From Comamonas sp. lk (lineage in GTDB: Bacteria; Pseudomonadota; Gammaproteobacteria; Burkholderiales; Burkholderiaceae_C): a stretch of 64,000 nt of DNA. The stretch lies in assembly GCF_900564145.1 (NCBI RefSeq), contig NZ_UOOB01000001.1:2420754-2484753 (forward strand). The letters are read 5' to 3'. The position numbers were made by a program, and so were the translations under genes. The notes beneath the pieces are model-generated. The model was not told where the DNA came from and did not search any database. It saw only the letters and a program-made list of their open reading frames with translations. Below are positions 55,444 to 64,000 of this stretch, piece by piece; the stretch's first letter is position 1; every line of letters starts with the position of its first letter.

Positions 55444-55892
55444 AGCCACGTCAGCGTCGTCTGTTGTGGGTGCTTGCCGGGCTGGTTCTGGTGTCGTCCG
55501 CCGTTGCCCTGGTGTTGCGTGCGCTCAACTCCAATGTGATGTTCTTCTATAGCCCGAGCCAGGTTCAGTCTGGTTCCGTGCCGCACGGGGCGGCTTTTCG
55601 TCTTGGCGGACTGGTGGAGCAGGGTTCCTTGCAGCGCAGCGCAGACGGGTTGCTGCTGAAGTTTGTGGTTACTGACGAGGTGCAGCGCGTTCCCGTGCAG
55701 TATCGCGGTCTGCTGCCCGATCTGTTTCGCGAAGGCAAGGGCGTGGTGGTCTCGGGCAAGCTTCAGTCAGAAGGGTATTTTCATGCCACCGAAGTGCTGG
55801 CCAAGCACGATGAGAACTATATGCCGCCTGAGGCCGCCCACGCGCTCAAGAGTGCGGCTGACAAGGCGGCAGAAAAAGGAGGGCGGCCATGA
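55440..55892 (+). CDS. ccmE: CcmE, periplasmic heme chaperone
   Basis: 150 aa. Signal anchor (residues 8-28), then the beta-barrel domain; the covalent heme-binding His123 is in [11 protein letters not shown] with Tyr127 after it. It takes heme from CcmC and delivers it to CcmF. Overlaps ccmF by 4 nt. Confidence 0.96.
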   Translation: MKPRQRRLLWVLAGLVLVSSAVALVLRALNSNVMFFYSPSQVQSGSVPHGAAFRLGGLVEQGSLQRSADGLLLKFVVTDEVQRVPVQYRGLLPDLFREGKGVVVSGKLQSEGYFHATEVLAKHDENYMPPEAAHALKSAADKAAEKGGRP

Positions 55893-57895
55893 TTGCGGAG
55901 CTTGGTGTATTTGCCCTCGTGCTGGCTTTGGTTGTCGCAGCCTTGCAGGCCGTTCTACCCCTGGCTGGAGCTCATTGGGGCTTGAGCAGCTGGGTGCGTC
56001 TGGCCAGACCGGCTGCCGCTTTGCAATGCCTGCTGTGCGTGCTCTCGGCTGCCAGCCTGTTCTGGTGCTTTTGGCAAGGCGATTTTTCCGTGCTGTATGT
56101 GGCGGCCAATTCGCACAGCGATCTGCCCATGGCTTATAAGCTGGCGGCGTTCTGGGGCGGGCATGAAGGCTCCATGCTGCTGTGGCAGCTGATGCTGTCT
56201 GGCTGGACTCTGGCCGTGGCCTGGCGTAGCCGCGATCTGCCACCGGCTTTTGTGGCCCGCGTACTGGCGGTGCTGGGCTGGATCAGCGTAGGCCTGCTAT
56301 TGTTTTTGCTGTTTCTCTCCAACCCGTTCACCCGTCTGGTGCCGGCGGCTCCCGAGGGTAAGGATCTGAACCCTTTGCTGCAGGACCCCGGCATGGTGCT
56401 GCACCCGCCTTTGCTCTACATGGGTTATGTGGGCTTTGCCGTGCCGTTTGCCTTTGCATTGGCAGCGTTGATCTCTGGCGAGCTGGGTGCCGCTTGGGCG
56501 CGCTGGTCGCGTTCGTGGACGCTGGCAGCCTGGGGCTTTCTGACCCTGGGCATTTTGCTGGGCAGCGCTTGGGCCTATTACGTGCTTGGCTGGGGAGGCT
56601 GGTGGTTCTGGGACCCGGTGGAGAACGCCTCGTTCATGCCCTGGCTGATGGGGACGGCCTTGGTGCATTCGCTGATAGTCACCGATCAGCGTGGCGCTTT
56701 CCGCAGCTGGTCGGCGCTGCTGGCCATCTGTGCCTTCTCTTTGTGTCTGCTGGGCACTTTCCTCGTGCGCTCCGGTGTGCTGACCTCGGTGCACGCTTTT
56801 GCCGTGGACCCTGGGCGAGGGCTTTACATCCTCTGTTTCATCGTGGCCGTGGTGGGCAGCTCGCTGTGGCTGTTTGCCTGGCGTGCCCCTGAACTTGGGC
56901 GTGGTTCAGGGCAATTTTCCATGCTCTCGCGCGAGAGTTTTCTGCTGATCAACAACGTGCTGTTCAGCGCCGCCGCGCTGGCCGTGCTGATCGGCACCTT
57001 GTATCCGCTGGCGCTCGATGTGCTGAGCGGCGAGAAAATTTCCGTGGGGCCTCCTTACTTTGAAGCCGTGTTCCTGCCTCTGGTGCTGCCGGCTTTGGCG
57101 CTGATGGGCGTGGGCACGGCGGCACGCTGGAAAAGCAACTCCTCTGGTGAGCTGTGGCGCCGTCTGCGCATGGCCGTGGTGATGAGTGCGGCCTGCGCAC
57201 TGGTGCTTGCGCTGAGCAGCGGCTGGTGGGGGCTGCAACTGTCGCCTGCGACCTTGCTGGGTTTGACGCTGGGGCTGTGGTGTCTGCTTAGCACCCTGGT
57301 TCATCTCTGGCAGCGTCTTTTCCAAGGGCTGGAGAAAGGCCAGTTAGGCCAGCGTCTGGCACGCCAGAACTGGGGCTGGTGGGGCATGTTGATGGCGCAT
57401 GCGGGTGTGGGCGTTTTCGTGTTGGCCGTCTGTCTGGCCGATGGCGTTGAAAGCCGGCACGAGACCACAATGGCACAAGGTGAAACCGTCGAGCTTGGTG
57501 GCTATCAGTTTCGCTTTGACAGTCTGGGACCGGTTGCCGGCCCCAACTACGACGCTCAGCGAGCGCAATTTAGCGTCGGCAAACCGGGGCAAGCCGCGTG
57601 GATCATGCTGCCAGAAAAGCGCGTCTATCGCGCCCAGGGCATGGCACTGAGTCAGGCCGCTATCGACAGTGGTTGGACGCGCGATGTCTTCGTCGCACTG
57701 GGTGAGCCGCTCGACGACCAAGGCTTGCGCTGGAGCGTGCGTCTGCAGATCAAGCCTTTCATGGATTGGGTGTGGATTGGCACGCTGATGATGGCTTTGG
57801 GGGCGGGGTTGAGCCTGATGGATAGGCGTTTTCGCATGAGCTCGCGTCGCACGCACAGCCAACTGAGTAGCACTGCATTGCAAGGGGCCGCCTGA
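55889..57895 (+). CDS. ccmF: CcmF, cytochrome c heme lyase subunit
   Basis: 668 aa with about 15 membrane segments. WWD motif [19 protein letters not shown]; heme-ligand histidines in [12 protein letters not shown] and [11 protein letters not shown]. It ligates heme to the CxxCH motifs of apocytochromes, among them NapB, NapC and the Sox cytochromes of this window. Overlaps ccmG by 1 nt. Confidence 0.97.
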   Translation: MIAELGVFALVLALVVAALQAVLPLAGAHWGLSSWVRLARPAAALQCLLCVLSAASLFWCFWQGDFSVLYVAANSHSDLPMAYKLAAFWGGHEGSMLLWQLMLSGWTLAVAWRSRDLPPAFVARVLAVLGWISVGLLLFLLFLSNPFTRLVPAAPEGKDLNPLLQDPGMVLHPPLLYMGYVGFAVPFAFALAALISGELGAAWARWSRSWTLAAWGFLTLGILLGSAWAYYVLGWGGWWFWDPVENASFMPWLMGTALVHSLIVTDQRGAFRSWSALLAICAFSLCLLGTFLVRSGVLTSVHAFAVDPGRGLYILCFIVAVVGSSLWLFAWRAPELGRGSGQFSMLSRESFLLINNVLFSAAALAVLIGTLYPLALDVLSGEKISVGPPYFEAVFLPLVLPALALMGVGTAARWKSNSSGELWRRLRMAVVMSAACALVLALSSGWWGLQLSPATLLGLTLGLWCLLSTLVHLWQRLFQGLEKGQLGQRLARQNWGWWGMLMAHAGVGVFVLAVCLADGVESRHETTMAQGETVELGGYQFRFDSLGPVAGPNYDAQRAQFSVGKPGQAAWIMLPEKRVYRAQGMALSQAAIDSGWTRDVFVALGEPLDDQGLRWSVRLQIKPFMDWVWIGTLMMALGAGLSLMDRRFRMSSRRTHSQLSSTALQGAA

Positions 57896-58413
57896 TGCGT
57901 TTTGTCCTGCCACTGGCGATTTTCCTGGGGCTGGCAGTCATGCTGGGCCTGGGCTTGCAGCGCGATCCCCGGGCCTTGCCGTCTGCCTTGCTGGATCGGC
58001 CGGCGCCGGCCATCGCTTTGCCTCTGCTTGAAGATCCCGGGCAGCGTCTGGAGCTGGACTCCATGCGCGGCCAGGTCTGGTTGCTCAATGTCTGGGCCTC
58101 GTGGTGTGCGCCTTGCCGTCAAGAACTGCCCGTGCTGCTGGCGCTTTCTCAGCAGGACCAGGTGTCGGTTTATGGCCTGAACTACAAGGACCAGCCCGAC
58201 AAGGCCCGCGCGCTGCTGCGCGTGGCCGGCAACCCTTACCGAGCTTCGGCAGTGGATGCCGATGGTCGCGTGGGCATGGATTTCGGTATACAGGGCGTGC
58301 CCGAAACCTTTGTCATCGACGGCCAGGGCCGGGTGCGTTTTCGCCATACGGGGCCGGTGACGCCTGAGGTCTGGCGTGATCATCTGCTGCCCGCGATCAG
58401 GAGTGTGAAATGA
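57895..58413 (+). CDS. ccmG: CcmG/DsbE, membrane-anchored thioredoxin
   Basis: 172 aa. N-terminal anchor helix, thioredoxin domain with active site WCAPC (NVWASWCAPCRQELP) and GVPETFVIDGQGRVRF. It reduces apocytochrome cysteines. Overlaps ccmH by 4 nt. Confidence 0.95.
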   Translation: MRFVLPLAIFLGLAVMLGLGLQRDPRALPSALLDRPAPAIALPLLEDPGQRLELDSMRGQVWLLNVWASWCAPCRQELPVLLALSQQDQVSVYGLNYKDQPDKARALLRVAGNPYRASAVDADGRVGMDFGIQGVPETFVIDGQGRVRFRHTGPVTPEVWRDHLLPAIRSVK

Positions 58414-58874
58414 GGCTTCGTGAATGGCTGGTGGCCGCAGCCGTGGCCTGGGCCTGCACCCAGGCTCAGGCGTCACAGGACCTGCAGGATCGGGAAATGG
58501 CGCTGGCTGCGCAACTGCGCTGTGTTGTCTGTCAGAACCAGACCGTGGCCGAATCACGGGCGCCCATGGCTCAGGACATGCGCCGCGAGATTCGTACCCA
58601 GCTTGAGCAAGGTCATAGCAATGCCGAGGTGATCGCATTTTTTGAGCAGCGTTACGGCGCTTTTGTGCGCTACAACCCGCCTTGGAAACCGTCTACCTGG
58701 CTGCTGTGGTGCGGTCCTTTTGTTGCGGCATTGGGCGGATTTTGGCTGCTGCGGCGCACCTTGCGCCGTGGTCGCCCCGAGAATGCGCCGCTCACCCAGG
58801 CTCAACGTCAGAGAGCCCGGCAATGGCTGGATGAAGAAATGCCGGATGATGGTAAGAAAGAGGGGCAAGCATGA
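58410..58874 (+). CDS. ccmH: CcmH, thiol oxidoreductase of cytochrome c maturation
   Basis: 154 aa. Signal peptide, CcmH domain with LRCVVCQNQTVAES (redox CxxC), then a membrane helix (WLLWCGPFVAALGGFWLL). The C-terminal TPR part found fused in E. coli CcmH is encoded separately here as ccmI. Overlaps ccmI by 4 nt. Confidence 0.95.
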   Translation: MRLREWLVAAAVAWACTQAQASQDLQDREMALAAQLRCVVCQNQTVAESRAPMAQDMRREIRTQLEQGHSNAEVIAFFEQRYGAFVRYNPPWKPSTWLLWCGPFVAALGGFWLLRRTLRRGRPENAPLTQAQRQRARQWLDEEMPDDGKKEGQA

Positions 58875-60145
58875 CTGCCATGCACTGGTTGTGGCTGGGA
58901 GCCATTGCTTTGATGCTGATGAGTTTAGCGGTATTGCTGCCGCCGCTGCTGACAGAGACGGCACCGGCTCCAGCCGAGCGTGATGAGGCAATGCTGCGAC
59001 GCCTGTACCAGGCCCAACTGGCCGAGCTGGAGCAGGAACGGCAGGGATCGCGCCTGAGCGAGACCGATCATGCCCAGGCCGTGGAAGAGTTGCAGCGCCG
59101 CTTGCTGAACGAGCTCGAAAGGCCCAAACGATCGGCCGCCTGGCGCCAGAGCCCCTGGGTCAAGCGTGGCAGCGCCCTGGCGCTGGCCGTGCTGCTGCCG
59201 GTGGCTGCATTTGCGCTGTATTTGCAGGTGGGTGATCCGCAGGCCGCAGCCCGGCTGACACAGGAGCAGCCCGATGCGCACGATGGGCAAAATGATCAGG
59301 TGCAAGCCATGGTGGATGGACTGGCCCGCCGTCTGCAAGAGCAGCCGCAGAATCTGCCCGCCTGGGTGATGCTGGCCCGCTCCTATGAAACTCTGGAGCG
59401 CTACGACGACGCGGCCAAGGCCTGGCGCCAGGCCGTGCAAGAGGCGCAGCGCAGCCAGATGGATGCAGAAGTCCAGGCCATGCTGTGGGCCGATATGGCC
59501 GATGCCTTGGCTTCTGCGCGTGGCGGCAGCCTGGATGGAGATGCAGGCCAGGCCATTGCCCACGCGCTGAAGCTGCAACCAAGTCAGCCCAAGGCCTTGG
59601 CTCTGGCGGGTAGTGCGGCCCTGCGTCTTGGTGAGCTGGGGCAGGCACGCAAGCACTGGCAGGCTTTGCTGGCCCTGCTGGAGCCGGGCTCTGATTTGGC
59701 GTTGCGTGTGCAGGACGATTTGCTCAGGCTGGAAACCTTGTCGCCGGAAGGCGGGCGGTCGGTGGCAGCCAAGGCCAAGATTCCAGAGGCATCGCCGAGC
59801 CGACTCAGTGGCGAGCTGCGCTGGTCTGCTGGACAGACAGCTCAGGCCGCGCAGATTCAGGACACGCAGGCCCAGGTCTTTGTGGTGGTGCGTGCCGACG
59901 GCCATCCTCGACCGGTGGCAGTGCTGCGCCTGCCTGCTAAGGCTTTGCCCACGCATTTCACATTGGGCCCTGAAAATCTCCTCGATCCGTCCGTCGATCT
60001 GTCGGCTTTTGCTGCGCTGCGAGTGCAGGCGCGGCTGTCGCTTGACGGCCAGGCTATGCCCAAGAGTGGCGATGTCTACAGTCCCGCTTTGGTGGTAGCA
60101 CCCGGGGCCTCAGCCCTGGTGTTGGAGCTTGGGGCTGCTCCCTAA
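58871..60145 (+). CDS. ccmI: CcmI, apocytochrome chaperone with TPR domain
   Basis: 424 aa. Two N-terminal membrane helices (about residues 5-27 and 97-118) separated by a cytoplasmic coiled-coil loop (YQAQLAELEQERQGSRLSET), then periplasmic TPR units (AWVMLARSYETLERYDDAAK, PKALALAGSAALRLGELGQA) and a C-terminal beta domain. It presents apocytochrome c to CcmF/H. Last gene of the nap-ccm run. Confidence 0.93.
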   Translation: MTAMHWLWLGAIALMLMSLAVLLPPLLTETAPAPAERDEAMLRRLYQAQLAELEQERQGSRLSETDHAQAVEELQRRLLNELERPKRSAAWRQSPWVKRGSALALAVLLPVAAFALYLQVGDPQAAARLTQEQPDAHDGQNDQVQAMVDGLARRLQEQPQNLPAWVMLARSYETLERYDDAAKAWRQAVQEAQRSQMDAEVQAMLWADMADALASARGGSLDGDAGQAIAHALKLQPSQPKALALAGSAALRLGELGQARKHWQALLALLEPGSDLALRVQDDLLRLETLSPEGGRSVAAKAKIPEASPSRLSGELRWSAGQTAQAAQIQDTQAQVFVVVRADGHPRPVAVLRLPAKALPTHFTLGPENLLDPSVDLSAFAALRVQARLSLDGQAMPKSGDVYSPALVVAPGASALVLELGAAP

Positions 60146-60439
60146 GCTCTAGCAAAGAGGCGCTGTCAGGCGGCAGACATGGCGCGCTACTGGCGTTGAT
60201 TCGCGCCGCTCAAAAGTGCCTGCGTTGTCGGACAAGACCTGAAGCTCTGCCATCACATGGAAATTTCTTTACGCTTGCTTTACAATTGTAGTAAATGCAA
60301 GTGAGAATCATTCTTTATCTTGTAGGCTGCTAGCCCGCACGCGGTTTCTTCCGATCTAGCCACAGCATTCACTGCCTCTCGAAGTGATCCAAAAGCGATC
60401 TCTGTCGAGGGCCTCCCATGGTTCGCACCTGAATTGCTC
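60146..60439. other. Promoter region of the TonB receptor gene
   Basis: 294 bp with no gene. Contains the Fur-box-like element at 60301-60319 and AT-rich stretches upstream of it (for instance TTTACAATTGTAG) that may form the promoter. Confidence 0.55.
60301..60319. promoter_or_regulatory. Fur-box-like iron-response operator
   Basis: GTGAGAATCATTCTTTATC, with a perfect AGAAT-C-ATTCT core at 60304-60314, agrees well with the Fur consensus (GATAATGATAATCATTATC). It lies 121 nt upstream of the receptor ATG. Confidence 0.75.
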
Positions 60440-62674
60440 ATGCTAGATCGTTCGTACCGTCCCGCCAGCGGGGCTTTGCCATTTTCGTTTCGCAGCACTG
60501 CTGTTGCAGCAGGCCTGGTTTGCCTTCTTCCCCACGTCAGCTTCGCGCAAAGCGGATCTTCAGCTGAAACTGCTTCCACTTTGGCGGAGGTCACGGTCAC
60601 CGAGAAGGCCGCCCCCAGCGTGTATGGGGAAGCTGTCGATTCCTATATTCCCCAGGGCGTCGAGGTCGGCAAGACGGCTCAGTCCTTGCGCGAAATTCCG
60701 CAGTCGGTGACCGTTGTCACCCGCCAGCGCATGGATGACCAGGCCATGCGAACCCTGGATGACGTGATGAACTACACGACCGGGGTGACGCGTGAGGAGA
60801 CCTGGCTCGATACCACTTACCTGTCGCGCGGCATGTCGATCTCGAATATGCGATTTGATGGCGGCGCTGCAGGCTCTACACGCTCGGGCAACCGTAATCT
60901 GGACATGGCGCAATTCGACAGCGTGAGTCTGCTGCGCGGTGCCGATGGCATGTTCGGTGCCGGAGAAGCCGGTGGTGTTCTCAATTTCACTTACAAGAGG
61001 CCGCTTGCCCAGCGTCAGACGCAGATGCTGCTTTCCGGCGGGACTTTGAACAACTATCGTGCAGAGATCGATACCACCGGGGCGTTGAACCAGTCCGGTA
61101 GCGTGAGAGGGCGCTTTGTTGCGGCCAACCATGATCGCCGTGAAATGGCGGAACCCTCCAAACTCAAACGTCAGATGCTGTATGGCGCGTTGGAGTTCGA
61201 TCTGACCTCCAGCACCATTGCAACGCTGGGCGCCAGCTACCAAAAAGATCGCAACACCGGCTTCAATGCCAGCCTGCCGCGTTATGCGGACGGCACCGAT
61301 ATCGGTTTTCCGCGCAACACCAACTTTGGCGCGCCCTGGAATTGGATCAATCGAGAAAACACCACGGTGTTTGCCAAGCTTGAGCACCAGCTCAATGCCG
61401 AGTGGTTGCTCAAGACACAGCTGAGGCATACGCGCTTCAATGAAGGCATCAATGCGGCCGAAATTGAAAGTGCTCCGGAACCCGGCACCCTGTTGGGTAC
61501 GGACTGGTGGATACATCAGGCCAAGTCGCGCGAGCGCGAGACCAGTTTCGACATCAATCTTCAAGGCGGCTTTGACGCATTTGGCCAGCGCCACGATGTG
61601 ATCCTGGGCTTCGATCAGCACCGCTCCAGCAACTTCTATCGCAGCCTGTGGCCCAGAATCGGGCCAGCCGATGTGTTCAACCGGATTCCTCCGGCAGATC
61701 CGGGCTATCCGCTGGGCGAGTGGGCCAATGGTTCCCAGACTCAGGCGCAGAAATCCGGCTTCTATGGTTCGGTACGACTCAGACCCATAGACCGCTGGGC
61801 CGTGATTCTGGGCGGCCGCTATGTGCTGCAGGACAGGAACACGCAGCATGACATGGACGGTTCTCTGACCTCGAAGAGTCGTGAATCCAATGTGTTCGTT
61901 CCCTATGCCGGACTGGTCTATGAGCTTTCCAAGTCGGCCAGCCTGTATGCCAGCACGGCAGAAATCTATCAATCACAGGCCGGAAAATTTTCGGCACCTT
62001 TGCCAGGCTCACCCCTGGATCCTGTCCGTGGGCGTACCTATGAGCTGGGCATCAAGGGAGAACTGAACAAGGACCTGATGGCCAGTGCCGCGCTGTTCCG
62101 TACCGAGAAGAGGGGCCAGGCCGTCTATGACCCGGCCTATCCGCAAACGGACTGGCGCGGCGGTTGCTGCTATTTTCGTGACGGCTATCAACTGAGTCAG
62201 GGTCTTGATCTGGAGATGACCGGGCGCATCACTCCCAATTTCCAGGTGGCTGTGGGCTATACCTACAACAGCAACCAAGACCGGCGCAAGGACAACGCTC
62301 AGTTCAGCACCGTGACTCCACGGCATCTGTTCAAGGCCTGGGCGGACTACCGCATGAGCGGCGCACTGCGCGGCTGGAGCCTGGGCGGCGGCGTGGTGGC
62401 GCAAGGCTCCAACTTCAGGGCTTCGGGCATCAGTGCCTACAACCCGAGCACCGGTCGTTATGACGGTGCCTGGACGCCTTACAACTTCACTTCGCCTGGC
62501 TATGCCGTTTGGTCGGCACGGGTGGGCTACGCCATCAACAAGGACTGGAGCGTGGCCATGAATGTGGGCAATCTGTTCGACAAGACTTACTACAGCACCG
62601 TGGGTTATGCGGGCTACGGAAACTTCTATGGCGAAAAGCGCACGGTGACCGTGTCCCTCAAGGGTCGCTTCTGA
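60440..62674 (+). CDS. TonB-dependent siderophore receptor (FhuE/FpvA type)
   Basis: 744 aa from the ATG at 60440; a TTG at 60434 is an alternative. Signal peptide ends SFA near residue 35. TonB-box/plug start EVTVTEKA, then YIPQGVEVGKTAQSLREIPQ, QSVTVVTRQRMDDQ and GAGEAGGVLNFTYKRP, and a barrel ending in VTVSLKGRF with terminal Phe. It resembles coprogen/pyoverdine-type ferric siderophore receptors. No N-terminal signalling domain is present. The Fur box upstream predicts iron-starvation expression. Followed by a small membrane protein and a PepSY protein. Confidence 0.93.
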   Translation: MLDRSYRPASGALPFSFRSTAVAAGLVCLLPHVSFAQSGSSAETASTLAEVTVTEKAAPSVYGEAVDSYIPQGVEVGKTAQSLREIPQSVTVVTRQRMDDQAMRTLDDVMNYTTGVTREETWLDTTYLSRGMSISNMRFDGGAAGSTRSGNRNLDMAQFDSVSLLRGADGMFGAGEAGGVLNFTYKRPLAQRQTQMLLSGGTLNNYRAEIDTTGALNQSGSVRGRFVAANHDRREMAEPSKLKRQMLYGALEFDLTSSTIATLGASYQKDRNTGFNASLPRYADGTDIGFPRNTNFGAPWNWINRENTTVFAKLEHQLNAEWLLKTQLRHTRFNEGINAAEIESAPEPGTLLGTDWWIHQAKSRERETSFDINLQGGFDAFGQRHDVILGFDQHRSSNFYRSLWPRIGPADVFNRIPPADPGYPLGEWANGSQTQAQKSGFYGSVRLRPIDRWAVILGGRYVLQDRNTQHDMDGSLTSKSRESNVFVPYAGLVYELSKSASLYASTAEIYQSQAGKFSAPLPGSPLDPVRGRTYELGIKGELNKDLMASAALFRTEKRGQAVYDPAYPQTDWRGGCCYFRDGYQLSQGLDLEMTGRITPNFQVAVGYTYNSNQDRRKDNAQFSTVTPRHLFKAWADYRMSGALRGWSLGGGVVAQGSNFRASGISAYNPSTGRYDGAWTPYNFTSPGYAVWSARVGYAINKDWSVAMNVGNLFDKTYYSTVGYAGYGNFYGEKRTVTVSLKGRF

Positions 62675-62687
62675 TTAGGTGTGCGAG

Positions 62688-62978
62688 ATGGATCAATCTG
62701 CTGAAAAGCATTCGGGCTTGAGTTTGATTTCGCGCCTCGCTGCCGCGGTCTTGGGGGGCTATGCGCTCGCCAGCGCCTGGGTGGTGATGTGCGGAGCTCT
62801 GGGCGCTGCTCGCGTGGAAGCCGTTCTTGGCGGCGTGCAATCGAGTTGGCTATGGTATGTAGCCGCTGTGATCTGGGCTTTCTCGCCGGTGGCACCTCGT
62901 CGGGTATGGGCTGTGCTGGGCGGGGCGACGGTGGTGCTGCTGAGCGCAGCGGCGTTGCTTACTGCTGTGAGAGGCTGA
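62688..62978 (+). CDS. Small membrane protein linked to iron uptake (DUF3649-like)
   Basis: 96 aa, three membrane helices (about 15-35, 48-65 and 70-92). The segment LAAAVLGGYALASAWV and the closing VWAVLGGATVVLLSAAALL resemble the DUF3649 iron-uptake-associated family. It sits 13 nt after the receptor gene and 3 nt before the PepSY gene, so it is part of the iron module. Role unknown. Confidence 0.75.
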   Translation: MDQSAEKHSGLSLISRLAAAVLGGYALASAWVVMCGALGAARVEAVLGGVQSSWLWYVAAVIWAFSPVAPRRVWAVLGGATVVLLSAAALLTAVRG

Positions 62979-62981
62979 CCC

Positions 62982-64000
62982 ATGGCGCAGCAAAAAAAAG
63001 CTTTTGGTGCCGGGCAGGGCGGCTTTCGTCAGGCCCAAGCCTGGCTGCACACCTGGTGTGGCCTGTGGTTTTCCTGGCTGTTGTATGCCGTGTTTCTGAC
63101 CGGGACTCTGGCGGTCTTTGAAGAGCCGATTACCCATTGGATGACTCCCGAGCACCATGCCGAGGAGGCTGCGGCCTTGCTTGATCAGGCTGGCTCTGCT
63201 GGTCCGGTGGCAACTTTGGGCCAGCGCTTGGGCTGGGCGACGGCCTATATGGAGCGGCAGCACCCAGGTGCTGGCATGTGGGAGCTGTGGCCCGCCGACG
63301 CCAAAGGGGCAGGGGAGTTGCGCGTGTACTGGTTTGATGCCAAAGGCCAGTATGCGGCTGTCAAACTGGATCCTCTGACCGGAGCATCACTGCAAGGGTC
63401 AGAACCGGCGCCGGCGCGCCAGACCCAGGGCGGGCATCACTTTGTGGATTTTCACTATGAACTCCATGCCGGTCAGATCGGCTTGTGGATCGTGGGAATT
63501 GCAGCCCTGGCCATGCTGGTCGCCCTGGTCAGCGGGGTGATCACTCATAGGCGGATTTTCAAGGACTTCTTCACTTTCCGTGCGCACAAGGGCCAGCGCA
63601 GCTGGCTTGATGCCCACAATGCCGTGGCCGTGTTGACGCTGCCGTTCCAGCTCATGATTGCCTATACGGGAATTGCGATCTCCGGCCTGACCTTTATGCC
63701 GGCCGGCATTGCCACCTATTTTGGCGCGAGCAGCGAAGGTACGAAGGCCTTTCAGACGGCGCTCAACGAGCCCGGCAAGCCGCAGCGCTCAGGTAAGGCC
63801 ATGGCTGTGCCTGATCTGGAACCCTTTGTTTTACGTGGCCAGACGTTGATGGGCCAGCCTGTTCGAGCCGTGGTGATTGATTACCCGGGAGATGCTTCGG
63901 CCCGCATCGGCGTGTATGGATGGAACGATGCTGACGAGCTGCGCCAGCGCCTGAGTCCTAGCAGCGGTCTGGCCATGTTTTCCGCCGCCACAGGTGAGCT
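62982..64000 (+). CDS. PepSY-associated TM-helix protein (3' end outside window)
   Basis: 339 codons visible, still open at the window end. First membrane helix LWFSWLLYAVFLTGTLAVF, a periplasmic part with HHFVDFHYELH, a second helix (IGLWIVGIAALAMLVALVSG) with RRIFKDFFTFRAHKGQRSWLDAHN, and a third (FQLMIAYTGIAISGLTF). The histidine pattern matches PepSY iron-regulated membrane proteins thought to reduce ferric siderophores. It is a paralogue in role of the protein at 13333-14844. Confidence 0.88.
   Translation, partial: MAQQKKAFGAGQGGFRQAQAWLHTWCGLWFSWLLYAVFLTGTLAVFEEPITHWMTPEHHAEEAAALLDQAGSAGPVATLGQRLGWATAYMERQHPGAGMWELWPADAKGAGELRVYWFDAKGQYAAVKLDPLTGASLQGSEPAPARQTQGGHHFVDFHYELHAGQIGLWIVGIAALAMLVALVSGVITHRRIFKDFFTFRAHKGQRSWLDAHNAVAVLTLPFQLMIAYTGIAISGLTFMPAGIATYFGASSEGTKAFQTALNEPGKPQRSGKAMAVPDLEPFVLRGQTLMGQPVRAVVIDYPGDASARIGVYGWNDADELRQRLSPSSGLAMFSAATGE

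Overview
This 64 kb, GC-rich window is a dense stretch of a bacterial chromosome. It looks like a betaproteobacterium of the order Burkholderiales, most likely a Comamonas-like member of the Comamonadaceae. The grounds are protein character (a Bug/TctC solute-binding protein, BKACE enzymes, monomeric and dimeric isocitrate dehydrogenases, a complete sox/nap/ccm respiratory set) and a dispersed AGCGCTTG-type palindrome of the kind I associate with that family. The assignment is made by eye, not by database search. I saw no rRNA, tRNA, CRISPR array, transposase or phage gene.

Layout. 0-4.4 kb: the end of a sulfur-oxidation (sox) locus on the minus strand (metallo-beta-lactamase protein, thioredoxin-fold protein, cytochrome c, soxC, start of soxD), with a divergent DsrE-like periplasmic protein and a convergent ArsR-type repressor. 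4.7-5.8 kb: VOC protein and GreA/B-like factor. 5.9-8.8 kb: arsenic operon arsRBCH with a perfect dyad at arsR. 9.2-13.3 kb: SDR enzyme, monomeric isocitrate dehydrogenase, CPCC protein. 13.3-17.6 kb: DUF2946 / TonB receptor / PepSY protein. 17.7-20.1 kb: DUF192 protein, small His/Lys-rich secreted protein, dimeric isocitrate dehydrogenase. 20.1-24.5 kb: thioesterase and MarR-MFS, then MFS and TetR, each divergent pair carrying clear operator palindromes. 24.6-28.2 kb: diguanylate cyclase, two YceI proteins and an SRPBCC protein. 28.5-34.1 kb: a catabolic operon with two BKACE enzymes, a Bug protein, a CMD-family protein and an SDR, divergent from an AraC regulator. 34.2-43.7 kb: acyl-CoA dehydrogenase, a half-size MFS remnant, and a co-directional cluster (quinone oxidoreductase, TauD-type dioxygenase, hydrolase, DsbA-like protein, Rieske protein, acyl-CoA ligase, thiolase). 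43.8-48.8 kb: periplasmic MsrA, a methionine-rich MxKDx repeat protein, a molybdopterin oxidoreductase and a cytochrome b, divergent from a two-component system. 49-60.1 kb: napEDABC followed directly by ccmABCDEFGHI. 60.3-64 kb: a Fur-box-like element, TonB siderophore receptor, small membrane protein and a second PepSY protein cut by the window end.

How it fits together. Much of the window is periplasmic redox biology: Sox proteins, periplasmic nitrate reductase, the full cytochrome c maturation machinery that supplies NapB, NapC and the Sox cytochromes, and molybdoenzymes (SoxC, NapA and the 45 kb protein). The most interesting locus is 43.8-48.8 kb. It combines a peptide with Met every five residues, a periplasmic methionine sulfoxide reductase, a YedY-like molybdoenzyme with a membrane cytochrome b, and a two-component system. 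That is the part list of a periplasmic oxidant or hypochlorite sponge-and-repair system, in an arrangement that differs from the described Azospira (SigF/NrsF-controlled) and E. coli (MsrPQ/HprRS) versions. The second most interesting is the double-BKACE operon, whose substrate I cannot name.
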